Notes under the pieces: generated by a model
Told to the model about the DNA's origin: nothing
Database searches by the model: none
Seen by the model: the letters and a program-made list of their open reading frames with translations, nothing else
Translations under genes and position numbers: made by a program
Assembly (NCBI RefSeq): GCF_001455205.1
Contig: NZ_CP013341.1
Span: 1,798,001-1,862,000 of the forward strand
DNA length: 64,000 nucleotides
Reading direction: 5' to 3'
Source of the DNA: Nitrosomonas ureae
Lineage (GTDB): Bacteria > Pseudomonadota > Gammaproteobacteria > Burkholderiales > Nitrosomonadaceae
Shown here: in pieces, positions 1 to 8,436 of the stretch
Position numbering within the stretch: position 1 is the first letter of the stretch
Layout: the number at the start of each line of letters is the position of its first letter

Positions 1-1
1 G

Positions 2-3000
2 AAAATCAGTCGTGAGACAATTACTAAAGATAATATTATCACCTATAGCCGTAAATATAATTTCAGTGCGTCACCCGCAGAAGTTGCCCAAGCTGTTGGT
101 GGGGATGACGTGATTTCAAGCGGTGCTGGGAAAGATTGGATTTTTGCGGGGGGTGGTAATGATTTTATTGATGCGGGTGCTGATGGTGATGTGATTTTTG
201 GAGAAGCAGGCAACGACACTATTCTTGGACATGATGGAGATGATCTGATGCTGGGGGATAATCCTCATTTCGAATTGGATGCATCTTTGCATGGTAATGA
301 CTACTTGAGCGGAGGTAATGGTGATGACCGGCTAGTGGGTGCTGGAGGTTCCGATTTTCTTGCTGGTGGTGCAGGCAGAGATGTACTTGTTGGCGATGAG
401 AGAGGGATTTCTTTGCAATATCAGGGTCAAGATTTTCTTGATGGCGGCGCAGGCGAAGATCAGCTCTTTGGTGGAGGTGGTAACGATACACTCATTGGCG
501 GTACAGGAAATGATGAGTTATATGGCGGGACGGGTGATGATATCTACATCGATGTTGAAGAAGGCGACCTCATCAGTGACCTGGAAGGGAATAATATTAT
601 CAGATTGGCCGATGCCGGAAATACCGGCGCTCCAGTAAGTTTTATGTCGGAATTAAGCAGTGAGCCACAAGATTCCCTGGCTAATTCCAGCGTTGTAGCA
701 TCGAATGCGCCATCAGGTGTGAAATGGTTAGGTGATTCCAATATCTTACGCATTACTTTGGGAAATGGTGGAGTACTCGATCTACAAAATGCTCTTTACG
801 GGATGAGTACACAGATTCAATTTGATTATGGTGGCAATTCAATTGACCTGGAAAACTGGACGAGTGAGCACCTGCGCGAAGCAGTGGTTCTGAATTTGTC
901 ATCAATCGAGATCAGTTCTGAAGAATCAATCGTAGAAGCCTATGGAGGCGCGGGTGCAGATTTGATTCAGGGCAGTATTAGCAACGATACCCTTAAGGGG
1001 AATGGTGGCGACGATCACCTCCTTGGTGATACAGGTGATGATCGGATTATCGGCGGAGCAGGTAATGACGCGCTATTCGGACAAGAGGGCAGTGATACTT
1101 TGCAAGGTGGCGCCGGTGCTGATCACAATACGGGTGGCAGTGGCGCCGATATTTATGTATTCAATCGTGGAGATGGTGCCGATATTATCACTTCAGCAAA
1201 CAGCGAGGATGCGGCTGGTGATGAAGTTCAACTAGGCGCGGGTATCGTTGCCAGTGATCTGCGTTTCTTTGAATTGGCTGATGGTAGTCTGCTTATGCGT
1301 ATTGAGGGGAGTCAAGACAGTATCCTTTTTCAAAGCTGGTTTACTCAAGGACCCAATGTAACGGCATTGCGCTTGAACGACAATTCGCTGATAGATGCTA
1401 ATGAAATGAGCATGCTGGCGGCAAATATTTTCGGTGGGACGATGGGCGATGATGTCTTGATTGGAACAGTCGCCGATGATCATATTGAAGGCTATGCAGG
1501 TAACGATATTCTGGATGGTAATGCCGGTAATGATCTGTTGGTGGGCGGTGATGGTGATGATACTTATCTTTATGGTTGGACCTCACTGGGCAGCGATAGG
1601 GTGGTGGAATCAGCAGCAGGTACGAGTATTGTTGCATTGACAGAAAGTACATTACTGACTGATTTGCGTCACGTACGTACCGGGAATGATTTGATTCTAT
1701 CGTTGCGTGGTGGCGGTACGACATTAACAATCAAAGATTATTACGTATCGCAGCATACCTGGGTAATCCATGCAGAAAATAACGTGGCGGTTGGAATGGC
1801 TGATTGGCTGGCTTGGCCTGCGCCCGCCCTCGATATCGCGCAATTACAAATGGATTTTCTGGATGCAGCACGCGCGCAGTGGGCAAATGATTTGCTTGGT
1901 AACACCCGTGACCCGCATCACGGGTTGTATGCGCGAGTGGATGAAACCACCTATCGTGCTAGTTTGGTGTCTGCATATGAAGCGAATATCGTTGTGCAAC
2001 GTTTTACATTACTCGAGAATTCTGCTGATACGTCCAATATTCAACGCCAATCTTATAGCAGGGATTCTTCATCTTCCACAATCGATGTTCTCAATACGCC
2101 CTCTACTATTCCTCCAGCAACTAGTCCATCAGTAGTGCAGCAATTTATTCCATTTTCTGAATGGCATGAAATTTACAATCAAGGAATTCTGGTAGGCGCG
2201 ACAGTCATCAATGACATGCAGCTTGTATATGAGAATGGTGTGATTGTTGGTTTCATAACGAATAATCAGGTTCCAGCGTCACCCGATGTGATTCAACAGT
2301 ACTGGCAAACGACAAGGACCATCAATACGCAAATTGAACGAATCCAGGGCGGTGGCAGCGACAATATTATCGAAGGTTACGGAAGCAATCGTTTTTCGGA
2401 TGAGATATCGATGATCGATGGTGGTGGCGGGGACGATATTCTCTATGCGCCCGGTATCCCTTGGCTTAGTAATGAGGTGGCGTATTTTACTGATACCGAG
2501 TCGCGTATGAGTGGATTTTCCTATGGGAATACGGGGGATGATACGCTGTATGGTAGTTATTACAGAGATACGCTGATCGGTGGTGATGGGGCTGATTTTC
2601 TGGATGGCAAGTTCAGTCAAGATACATATGTCATGCTCATTGGTGAATTGGGAGTAGACAGGATTTGGGACACAGGAACGCAACTGGCGCATTGGTGGGA
2701 TTATTCCAGGAATGCCCCGAATGTTTATTTGACCCAGGAAGTAAAACCTATAGCACAGGACTTGCTTAGGTTGATAGGGATTAACCAGGATGATATCGCT
2801 TTTACCTGGGAACAACTTGTCGTCGAAGGGGTGCGGGGCCAGGCTGAATTTGAAGATGCGCTATATACCCAGACCATGCATGCTGCCCTGACCGTAACAT
2901 GGACGGGGGGTGGTGTCGAGATTGTGCTGCCAAACTCGACTGATCTCACTGGTATGGGATTGGAGCGTATTCAGTTTGGTAATGGGATGATATTGACAAT

Positions 3001-4642
3001 GGCGGAGCTGATCGCGCTTGCAGGCCCTGTACCCACTCTGAATCCGCAAGAAATGAACAATAGCCTTACGGGTAAAACTGAGAATGACGTAATTTACGGT
3101 GAAGGTGGGAACGATACGATTGATGGTGGTGCTGGTAATGATTTTCTAAATGGCGGAACAGGTGACGACATTATCACGGGTGGTACCGGTGATGATACTT
3201 ACTTATTCAGTTTAGGCTCAGGTCAGGATACGATCAATAGTTATGACGCGACTACTGGAAAGGTCGATGTAGTGCAATTTGATTATGCCGTAATCCCTGA
3301 TGAAGTTCGTGTTAGCCGTTCGGGAGATAATCTAGTGTTAACTATTATCGGTACCGGAGATACACTTATTATTCAAAGCTACTTGGAAAATAATGGTGTG
3401 ACCCCCTTTTCTGTCGAAGAGATCAAGTTCAAGGAGGATGACACTGTTTGGGATTTGGCAACAGTGAAAGCCAAATTGAAAGATAATCAGGCTCCTCATT
3501 TGCAGGTTGCGCTCTCAGATCAAGTGGCAGTTGCGGGCGAGAACTTCCGCTATGTGATGAATCCCAATACATTTGTCGATCCGGATGGCGATAGGCTTAT
3601 TTACAGTGCGGCCCTGATCGATGGAAGTTCACTGCCGGCCTGGCTCAGCTTTGATACGACAACAGGTGCAATCAGCGGTACACCAGATACACCTGGAAAA
3701 TTGAGCGTGATGATTACTGCCAAAGATACCGGTGACCTAACCGCTGCGGATATCTTCGATATCAATATTAGTAGTTTGGACATCGATATCAATGGGACAT
3801 CAGGTGCGGACAAACTGAGTGGCGGGAATGGAAATGATACACTCAGCGGATTAGCAGGTAATGATGTGTTAAACGGTAACGCCGGGAATGATTGGTTGGA
3901 TGGCGGGAGTGGGATTGATTTCATGGCTGGAGGTGCAGGCGATGATACTTACCTATTGAATAGTTTTTGGGATAGGGTCGTTGAAAATGCTAATGGCGGC
4001 CGCGATGCGGTGATTGCATCCATTTCGTATACACTCGGTGATAATCTGGAGAATTTAACGTTGTCAGGAACCTGGGCGATTATTGGTATTGGCAATTCGA
4101 CTGCCAATCAAATAACCGGGAGTACGGCTGCCAATATTATATGGGGTCGTGCAGGAAACGATATGTTGTCGGGCAAGGGCGGTGCGGATACTTTGCTTGG
4201 CGATACCGGCGATGATTCGTTGGATGGTGGAGTTGGTAATGACCTGCTGATTGGCGGAACAGGCACTGATACTTACTCCTTCGGGCGTGGATATGGCAAG
4301 GATATCATTGTCGAAAATGATCCCGCTTTGGGTGTGTTGGATACCGTTAAATTTCTGTCAGATATCATCCCGGAACAGATTTGGTTCCAGCGTGGGGGCA
4401 ATAATCTTGAAGTAAGTATCATTGGTAGCCATGATAAATTGGTAATCAAAGATTGGTACCTGAGTTCGGGCGCTCACGTTGAGCAGTTTAAAACGGCTGG
4501 AGGTTTGATGTTGCTGGATAGCCAAGTTGACAGTTTAGTTACTGCCATGGCAGGTTTTGAACCACCCGAGATCGGTCAAACAATACTTCCATCCAGTTAC
4601 GCAGCTACTCTTGATCCGCTGATTTCTGCTTTTTGGCTATAA
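2..4642 (+). CDS. RTX calcium-binding protein, 5' end cut by window edge
   Basis: The frame is open from base 2, so the real start lies left of the window; the GTG at 110 is internal. About 1,546 residues are visible. They hold at least seven clusters of glycine/aspartate nonapeptides of the GGxGxDxLx type (bases about 110-560, 930-1150, 1430-1570, 2340-2620, 3060-3210, 3790-3960, 4100-4290), which form Ca2+-binding beta-rolls in this family. Between clusters are hemolysin-related beta segments, and near bases 3490-3780 an Ig/cadherin-like putative binding domain with the typical DPDGD and GTP motifs. The C-terminus ends in a short hydrophobic tail (DPLISAFWL), consistent with an uncleaved type I secretion signal. 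The product is probably an exported surface or extracellular protein. No toxin-modifying or T1SS gene is in view, so enzymatic or toxic activity cannot be claimed. Confidence 0.88.
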   Translation, partial: KISRETITKDNIITYSRKYNFSASPAEVAQAVGGDDVISSGAGKDWIFAGGGNDFIDAGADGDVIFGEAGNDTILGHDGDDLMLGDNPHFELDASLHGNDYLSGGNGDDRLVGAGGSDFLAGGAGRDVLVGDERGISLQYQGQDFLDGGAGEDQLFGGGGNDTLIGGTGNDELYGGTGDDIYIDVEEGDLISDLEGNNIIRLADAGNTGAPVSFMSELSSEPQDSLANSSVVASNAPSGVKWLGDSNILRITLGNGGVLDLQNALYGMSTQIQFDYGGNSIDLENWTSEHLREAVVLNLSSIEISSEESIVEAYGGAGADLIQGSISNDTLKGNGGDDHLLGDTGDDRIIGGAGNDALFGQEGSDTLQGGAGADHNTGGSGADIYVFNRGDGADIITSANSEDAAGDEVQLGAGIVASDLRFFELADGSLLMRIEGSQDSILFQSWFTQGPNVTALRLNDNSLIDANEMSMLAANIFGGTMGDDVLIGTVADDHIEGYAGNDILDGNAGNDLLVGGDGDDTYLYGWTSLGSDRVVESAAGTSIVALTESTLLTDLRHVRTGNDLILSLRGGGTTLTIKDYYVSQHTWVIHAENNVAVGMADWLAWPAPALDIAQLQMDFLDAARAQWANDLLGNTRDPHHGLYARVDETTYRASLVSAYEANIVVQRFTLLENSADTSNIQRQSYSRDSSSSTIDVLNTPSTIPPATSPSVVQQFIPFSEWHEIYNQGILVGATVINDMQLVYENGVIVGFITNNQVPASPDVIQQYWQTTRTINTQIERIQGGGSDNIIEGYGSNRFSDEISMIDGGGGDDILYAPGIPWLSNEVAYFTDTESRMSGFSYGNTGDDTLYGSYYRDTLIGGDGADFLDGKFSQDTYVMLIGELGVDRIWDTGTQLAHWWDYSRNAPNVYLTQEVKPIAQDLLRLIGINQDDIAFTWEQLVVEGVRGQAEFEDALYTQTMHAALTVTWTGGGVEIVLPNSTDLTGMGLERIQFGNGMILTMAELIALAGPVPTLNPQEMNNSLTGKTENDVIYGEGGNDTIDGGAGNDFLNGGTGDDIITGGTGDDTYLFSLGSGQDTINSYDATTGKVDVVQFDYAVIPDEVRVSRSGDNLVLTIIGTGDTLIIQSYLENNGVTPFSVEEIKFKEDDTVWDLATVKAKLKDNQAPHLQVALSDQVAVAGENFRYVMNPNTFVDPDGDRLIYSAALIDGSSLPAWLSFDTTTGAISGTPDTPGKLSVMITAKDTGDLTAADIFDINISSLDIDINGTSGADKLSGGNGNDTLSGLAGNDVLNGNAGNDWLDGGSGIDFMAGGAGDDTYLLNSFWDRVVENANGGRDAVIASISYTLGDNLENLTLSGTWAIIGIGNSTANQITGSTAANIIWGRAGNDMLSGKGGADTLLGDTGDDSLDGGVGNDLLIGGTGTDTYSFGRGYGKDIIVENDPALGVLDTVKFLSDIIPEQIWFQRGGNNLEVSIIGSHDKLVIKDWYLSSGAHVEQFKTAGGLMLLDSQVDSLVTAMAGFEPPEIGQTILPSSYAATLDPLISAFWL

Positions 4643-4711
4643 GCTGTTTCCTTATGTTTTTGACAGTCTTGGTTTAATTTCTGCGACTTAATCTTTTACT
4701 ATGCGTTTTCT

Positions 4712-4741
4712 GGGGTGATTATTTCTATTAATGATTACCCC
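4712..4741 (+). terminator. Stem-loop after the RTX gene, possible terminator
   Basis: A 12-bp stem with two G-U pairs (4712-4723 with 4730-4741) and a 6-base loop lies 70 bases after the RTX stop. It has no T tract on either side, so intrinsic termination is uncertain. Confidence 0.35.
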
Positions 4742-5022
4742 TGTATAAAATCTTAATCTTCACCCCGGCTATTCATATTCATTTTTCTGACATGCATATG
4801 AAGGTATCAAAATAATAAGAAATTTATTGCTCGCGTGACTACATTCCAGGTTAATTTCGCTATAATCTTCAAGCTATAAAGTGAAGAAGTATGAGTGTCT
4901 TATGGATACTGAGTGTAAATAGGTGGCTGTACAGAATTGATGGATTGAGTCTTAACTTAACAAATTGTGTCAACGATTTTTACCAAGCTGTTGTATGTAC
5001 TTATTTTAAATGGAGAGATTAT
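4742..5022. other. Non-coding stretch, nothing recognised
   Basis: AT-rich spacer between the RTX gene and the small membrane protein. An upstream in-frame ATG at 4891 could extend the next gene by 44 residues, but the extension has no clear domain. I see no RNA gene or repeat here. Confidence 0.5.
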
Positions 5023-5415
5023 ATGAGTATGGAAAGTGAGATCAGAATGAGATTTGGAGGTTTCTGGAACTCCCTTATTTTATTGTTTGTAATTATCATT
5101 TGTCTTCGTTTCTCAAGTCTAGAATTTGCTGATGAACCTTTAATTAAAAGAATTTTTTGTGCGCTGCATTTGTTTTTAGGGTGTATAGCTGCGGGTGTTT
5201 TACTGGGGATACTGAAAATATTTTTAGCATTCTCTAATCAAACCTATACTCGTGCGCCCGCATCGGCAAATTTTGTGCGAGGTCTTAAATATGGGATAGT
5301 TGCGGGCGGTTTATTGATACTTATTGTCGGCATATTGCAACTGCCCGGTTTCCTGGGTGTTTTCCAGCCTATGATTGATGGATTGCTGGCAAAGTTAACG
5401 GCTGTTTTTGTATAA
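5023..5415 (+). CDS. Small hypothetical membrane protein
   Basis: A 130-residue protein I do not recognise. The start at 5023 is preferred because GGAGAG lies six bases upstream; a longer frame from 4891 has only a weak site and adds a polar stretch. Three hydrophobic segments are visible (about residues 16-31, 46-68 and 92-115), with a polar loop NQTYTRAPAS between the second and third. This suggests an inner-membrane protein with few soluble residues. It stands alone between the RTX gene and queA, with spacers of several hundred bases on each side, so context gives no function. The spacing and hydrophobicity support a real gene, but no motif points to an activity. Confidence 0.6.
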   Translation: MSMESEIRMRFGGFWNSLILLFVIIICLRFSSLEFADEPLIKRIFCALHLFLGCIAAGVLLGILKIFLAFSNQTYTRAPASANFVRGLKYGIVAGGLLILIVGILQLPGFLGVFQPMIDGLLAKLTAVFV

Positions 5416-5538
5416 ATGGCTGTTTGTGAAATAGTGCAAGTATTTGATAGAAAAAACTAATATTGTTTTGCAAATAATTCCGTCGATTGGAAATGTTCCA
5501 ATAGCATCATTTTTCTGGTCGAAATAGTCAATGAGCGA

Positions 5539-5579
5539 CCTCGCCTCACAGGGCGAGGTATACGAGTAGTGAGGCGGGG
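5539..5579 (+). promoter_or_regulatory. Two mutually exclusive hairpins upstream of queA
   Basis: Segment 5539-5550 can pair with 5552-5558 (7 bp, 6-base loop) or, by a longer 11-bp helix with one G-U pair, with 5569-5579. The element sits 156 bases before the queA start in a 319-base spacer that holds nothing else I can identify. The alternating pairing resembles an attenuator, but there is no T tract and no match to a preQ1 riboswitch. It could equally be a small palindromic repeat. Confidence 0.35.
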
Positions 5580-5734
5580 GAAGTTAGAAAAGTTCAGCCT
5601 GCCTATTTTCGAGTAATTTTTGATATTCTTTTCCCTGTCTTTTAACATAGCTTTTTTGCTAAAAAACCGAACATTTCTATTTGTTGTTACCAGCAGCATG
5701 GGTGAGAAACCTGTTGATCGGTATAATACATAGG

Positions 5735-6769
5735 ATGAAAACTCAGGATTTTGATTTTTATTTACCCACCGAATTAATTGCACAATTTCCTACTGAGCAA
5801 CGTACTGGTAGCCGCTTGCTCTATTTGGATAGTATCAATAATCATTGGCAGGATGCCTTATTTGCTAGTCTTCCTAATTTCTTGCGCGCTGGGGATGTTT
5901 TGGTTTTTAACGATACGCAAGTAATCAAAGCACGCCTATTGGGTAAAAAAGCCAGTGGCGGCAAAGTGGAAGTACTGGTGGAACGCGTGCTGGATGATCG
6001 TCATGTTGTGGCCACCGTCCGCGCCAGTCATGCACCAAAACTGGATTCACAACTCGTTCTGGCTGATGCAATTTCATTAACCGTAATTGCGCGGGAACAA
6101 GAATTTTATACCTTGCGCTTTGAACATGAAAAAACCGTTGCGGAATTACTGGAGAGTTATGGTCAATTACCCTTGCCCCCTTATATTGCCCGTCCTGCTA
6201 CGATGATCGATGAAGCGCGTTATCAAACAGTGTATGCCAGAACCCCTGGGGCGGTTGCCGCGCCAACGGCCGGTTTACATTTTGATATTGATATGCTGGA
6301 ACAATTGCGAGCCATCGGTGTAACTATTGCGTATGTCACTTTACATGTGGGCGCGGGAACATTTCAGCCGATCCGTGTGGAAAATATTGCCGATCACATA
6401 ATGCATCGTGAGACTTATCACATCCCTCAATCCACCGCTGATGCAATTAAGCAAGCTAAAATATCGGGGGGGCGGATCCTCGCGGTTGGAACGACATCTC
6501 TGAGAGCACTGGAAACCTGCGCATCGCTTCATCAGGGTGGGTTAGTTGCGGGCTATGGTGATACACGGATTTTCATTACTCCTGGATATCGCTTTCAAGT
6601 GATTGATCGATTATTAACCAATTTTCACCTGCCTTGTTCGACTTTACTTATGTTGGTTTCCGCTTTTGCCGGTATGGAAAATATTCGGCAAGCTTATCAG
6701 CATGCGATTAAAGGGCAATATCGCTTTTTTAGTTATGGAGACGCTATGCTAATTGAGAGAGAGTTATGA
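5735..6769 (+). CDS. queA: tRNA preQ1(34) S-adenosylmethionine ribosyltransferase-isomerase
   Basis: QueA transfers and isomerises the ribosyl part of S-adenosylmethionine onto preQ1 at tRNA position 34, giving epoxyqueuosine. The 344-residue product has the family's usual length and N-terminus (MKTQDFDFYLPTELIAQFP). It also has the conserved PLPPYIARP segment, AAPTAGLHF, LHVGAGTFQPIRV and the C-terminal TNFHLPCSTLLMLVSAFAG block. The ATG at 5735 is chosen over the open frame from 5681 because it matches the conserved family start. The stop overlaps the tgt start by ATGA, so the two are translationally coupled. With tgt here and queF near 25.8 kb, three queuosine steps are present in the window. 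Confidence 0.96.
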   Translation: MKTQDFDFYLPTELIAQFPTEQRTGSRLLYLDSINNHWQDALFASLPNFLRAGDVLVFNDTQVIKARLLGKKASGGKVEVLVERVLDDRHVVATVRASHAPKLDSQLVLADAISLTVIAREQEFYTLRFEHEKTVAELLESYGQLPLPPYIARPATMIDEARYQTVYARTPGAVAAPTAGLHFDIDMLEQLRAIGVTIAYVTLHVGAGTFQPIRVENIADHIMHRETYHIPQSTADAIKQAKISGGRILAVGTTSLRALETCASLHQGGLVAGYGDTRIFITPGYRFQVIDRLLTNFHLPCSTLLMLVSAFAGMENIRQAYQHAIKGQYRFFSYGDAMLIEREL

Positions 6770-7851
6770 AATTTCAATTGCATTCTACGGATAAGGCAGC
6801 CCGTAGAGGTACATTGACTTTGGCGCATGGTACAGTCGAAACACCCGTTTTTATGCCAGTGGGAACTTATGGTGCGGTCAAAAGTATGTCCCCTGCGGCG
6901 TTGCGGGCAGTTCATGCACAGATCGTTCTGGGGAATACGTTTCATCTATGGTTGCGGCCTGGATTGGAGGTAATCGAAGTACATCACGGGCTACATGATT
7001 TCATTGATTGGCACAATCCGATATTAACAGACTCAGGTGGATTCCAAGTATATAGCCTGGGGAAGTTGCGAAAAATTACTGAGCAGGGCGTTCATTTTAA
7101 ATCGCCGGTCAATGGCGATAACTGCTTTTTGTCTCCGGAAGAATCAATGCGAATCCAGCGTATCTTAAATTCCGATATCGTGATGATCTTTGATGAATGC
7201 ACGCCTTACCCGGCAGATGAAGCTACCGCTAAGCTATCGATGGAGTTGAGTCTGCGATGGGCAGAGCGTTCCAAACAAGCGCACGGGGAAAATCCAAATG
7301 CGTTGTTTGGCATCGTGCAAGGGGGCATGTACGAACATCTACGCACACATTCATTTGCAGGTTTGAATCAGATCGGTTTTGATGGTTACGCTATCGGTGG
7401 ATTATCTGTCGGTGAGCCCAAAGTGGATATGCAACGTATTCTAAGACACACTGCACCGCTGCTGCCAACTGATAAACCGCGCTATTTGATGGGTGTTGGA
7501 ACGCCTGCTGATATTGTTCATGCAGTGGCTCAAGGTGTTGATATGTTTGATTGCGTGCTGCCAACTCGCAATGCTCGCAATGGCTGGTTGTATACACGCA
7601 ATGGCATCATCAAATTGCGTAACAGTCGCTATCGCTTAGATACATTACCTCCCGATGAACACTGCGGATGCTATACGTGCCTAAATTTTAGTCGTGCCTA
7701 TCTGCACCATTTACAACGTATCAATGAGATGCTCGGCGCGCACTTGAATACCGTGCATAATTTATTTTATTATCATAATCTTATGTCAGAGATTCGCAGT
7801 GCGATTGAAAATCGGCGATTTGAAGAATATGCACAAGAATTTCAGGCATAA
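6766..7851 (+). CDS. tgt: Queuine/preQ1 tRNA-guanine transglycosylase
   Basis: Tgt exchanges guanine-34 of GUN anticodon tRNAs for preQ1. The 361-residue product matches the bacterial family along its length. It has DSGGFQVYSL with the general acid/base Asp at residue 89, GGLSVGEP, and the nucleophile segment MFDCVLPTRNARNG. The zinc site is CGCYTC plus a downstream His in the NTVHNL region. The protein is a little shorter at the C-terminus than the Escherichia coli enzyme. It overlaps queA by four bases and is followed 43 bases later by yajC, the standard proteobacterial order queA-tgt-yajC-secD-secF. Confidence 0.97.
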   Translation: MKFQLHSTDKAARRGTLTLAHGTVETPVFMPVGTYGAVKSMSPAALRAVHAQIVLGNTFHLWLRPGLEVIEVHHGLHDFIDWHNPILTDSGGFQVYSLGKLRKITEQGVHFKSPVNGDNCFLSPEESMRIQRILNSDIVMIFDECTPYPADEATAKLSMELSLRWAERSKQAHGENPNALFGIVQGGMYEHLRTHSFAGLNQIGFDGYAIGGLSVGEPKVDMQRILRHTAPLLPTDKPRYLMGVGTPADIVHAVAQGVDMFDCVLPTRNARNGWLYTRNGIIKLRNSRYRLDTLPPDEHCGCYTCLNFSRAYLHHLQRINEMLGAHLNTVHNLFYYHNLMSEIRSAIENRRFEEYAQEFQA

Positions 7852-7894
7852 GCGGTCATCATGCTAATATGTGCCCTTTTAACAAAGGGAGAAC

Positions 7895-8356
7895 ATGATG
7901 CTGATTAATGATGCATTTGCACAAGCGGCTTCTTCAACAGCGCAAAGTGATGCAGGCTGGGTCACCTTATTACCGATGATCGGTATACTTGTTTTATTTT
8001 ATTTTCTGCTCATTCGTCCTCAAGCTAAGCGTGCCAAAGAACATAAGCAAATGGTGGAAGAATTGCAAAGAGGTGATGAAGTTATTACCAATGGTGGTAT
8101 CTTGGGGCAAATACTCAATGTGAGTGAAGCTTACGTTATTATCGAAATTGCTCCGGCTATGGAGGTCACGGTACTTAAATCCTCGGTGCAAACCTTATTG
8201 CCTAAAGGAACGCTGAAGAGCATTGAACCCAAAAGTAAAGCGCCCAAATCAAAAATGGCAAAATCAGCTGCATCAGAAAGTAATAGAGCTGAAGCTGTTG
8301 AAGAAACTGCAGAAGTCATTACCACTGAAGCTGATAAAAATATCGAAAAGAAATAA
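7895..8356 (+). CDS. yajC: Sec translocon accessory protein YajC
   Basis: YajC is the small inner-membrane partner of SecDF. The 153-residue product starts MMLINDAFAQA and has one membrane helix (about residues 26-45, ILVLFYFLLIRPQ with the family RPQAKR hallmark). A small cytoplasmic beta domain follows, with GDEVITNGGILG. A strong site, AAAGGGAGA, precedes the start. The C-terminal 45 residues are an extra Lys/Ala/Glu-rich low-complexity tail, making it longer than the usual roughly 110 residues. It is followed by secD and secF. Confidence 0.95.
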   Translation: MMLINDAFAQAASSTAQSDAGWVTLLPMIGILVLFYFLLIRPQAKRAKEHKQMVEELQRGDEVITNGGILGQILNVSEAYVIIEIAPAMEVTVLKSSVQTLLPKGTLKSIEPKSKAPKSKMAKSAASESNRAEAVEETAEVITTEADKNIEKK

Positions 8357-8436
8357 TTACGTTTGACAAGAAGGGAGTTAGCTATTTAATCCCTGCTTTT
8401 GTTTGTCTTTTACTCTTACTTAATTAACTGATACCC

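Noticed and set aside
110..1160. Regular short repeats resembling a repeat array or CRISPR
   Set aside because: They are coding RTX nonapeptide repeats with codon-level variation, with no constant repeat-spacer structure.
2279..2815. 178-codon ORF on the minus strand inside the RTX gene
   Set aside because: Antisense shadow of repeated RTX codons; composition and lack of initiation signals argue against a gene.
4891..5022. Upstream extension of the small membrane protein
   Set aside because: The ATG at 5023 has a much better ribosome-binding site, and the extension adds no recognisable domain.
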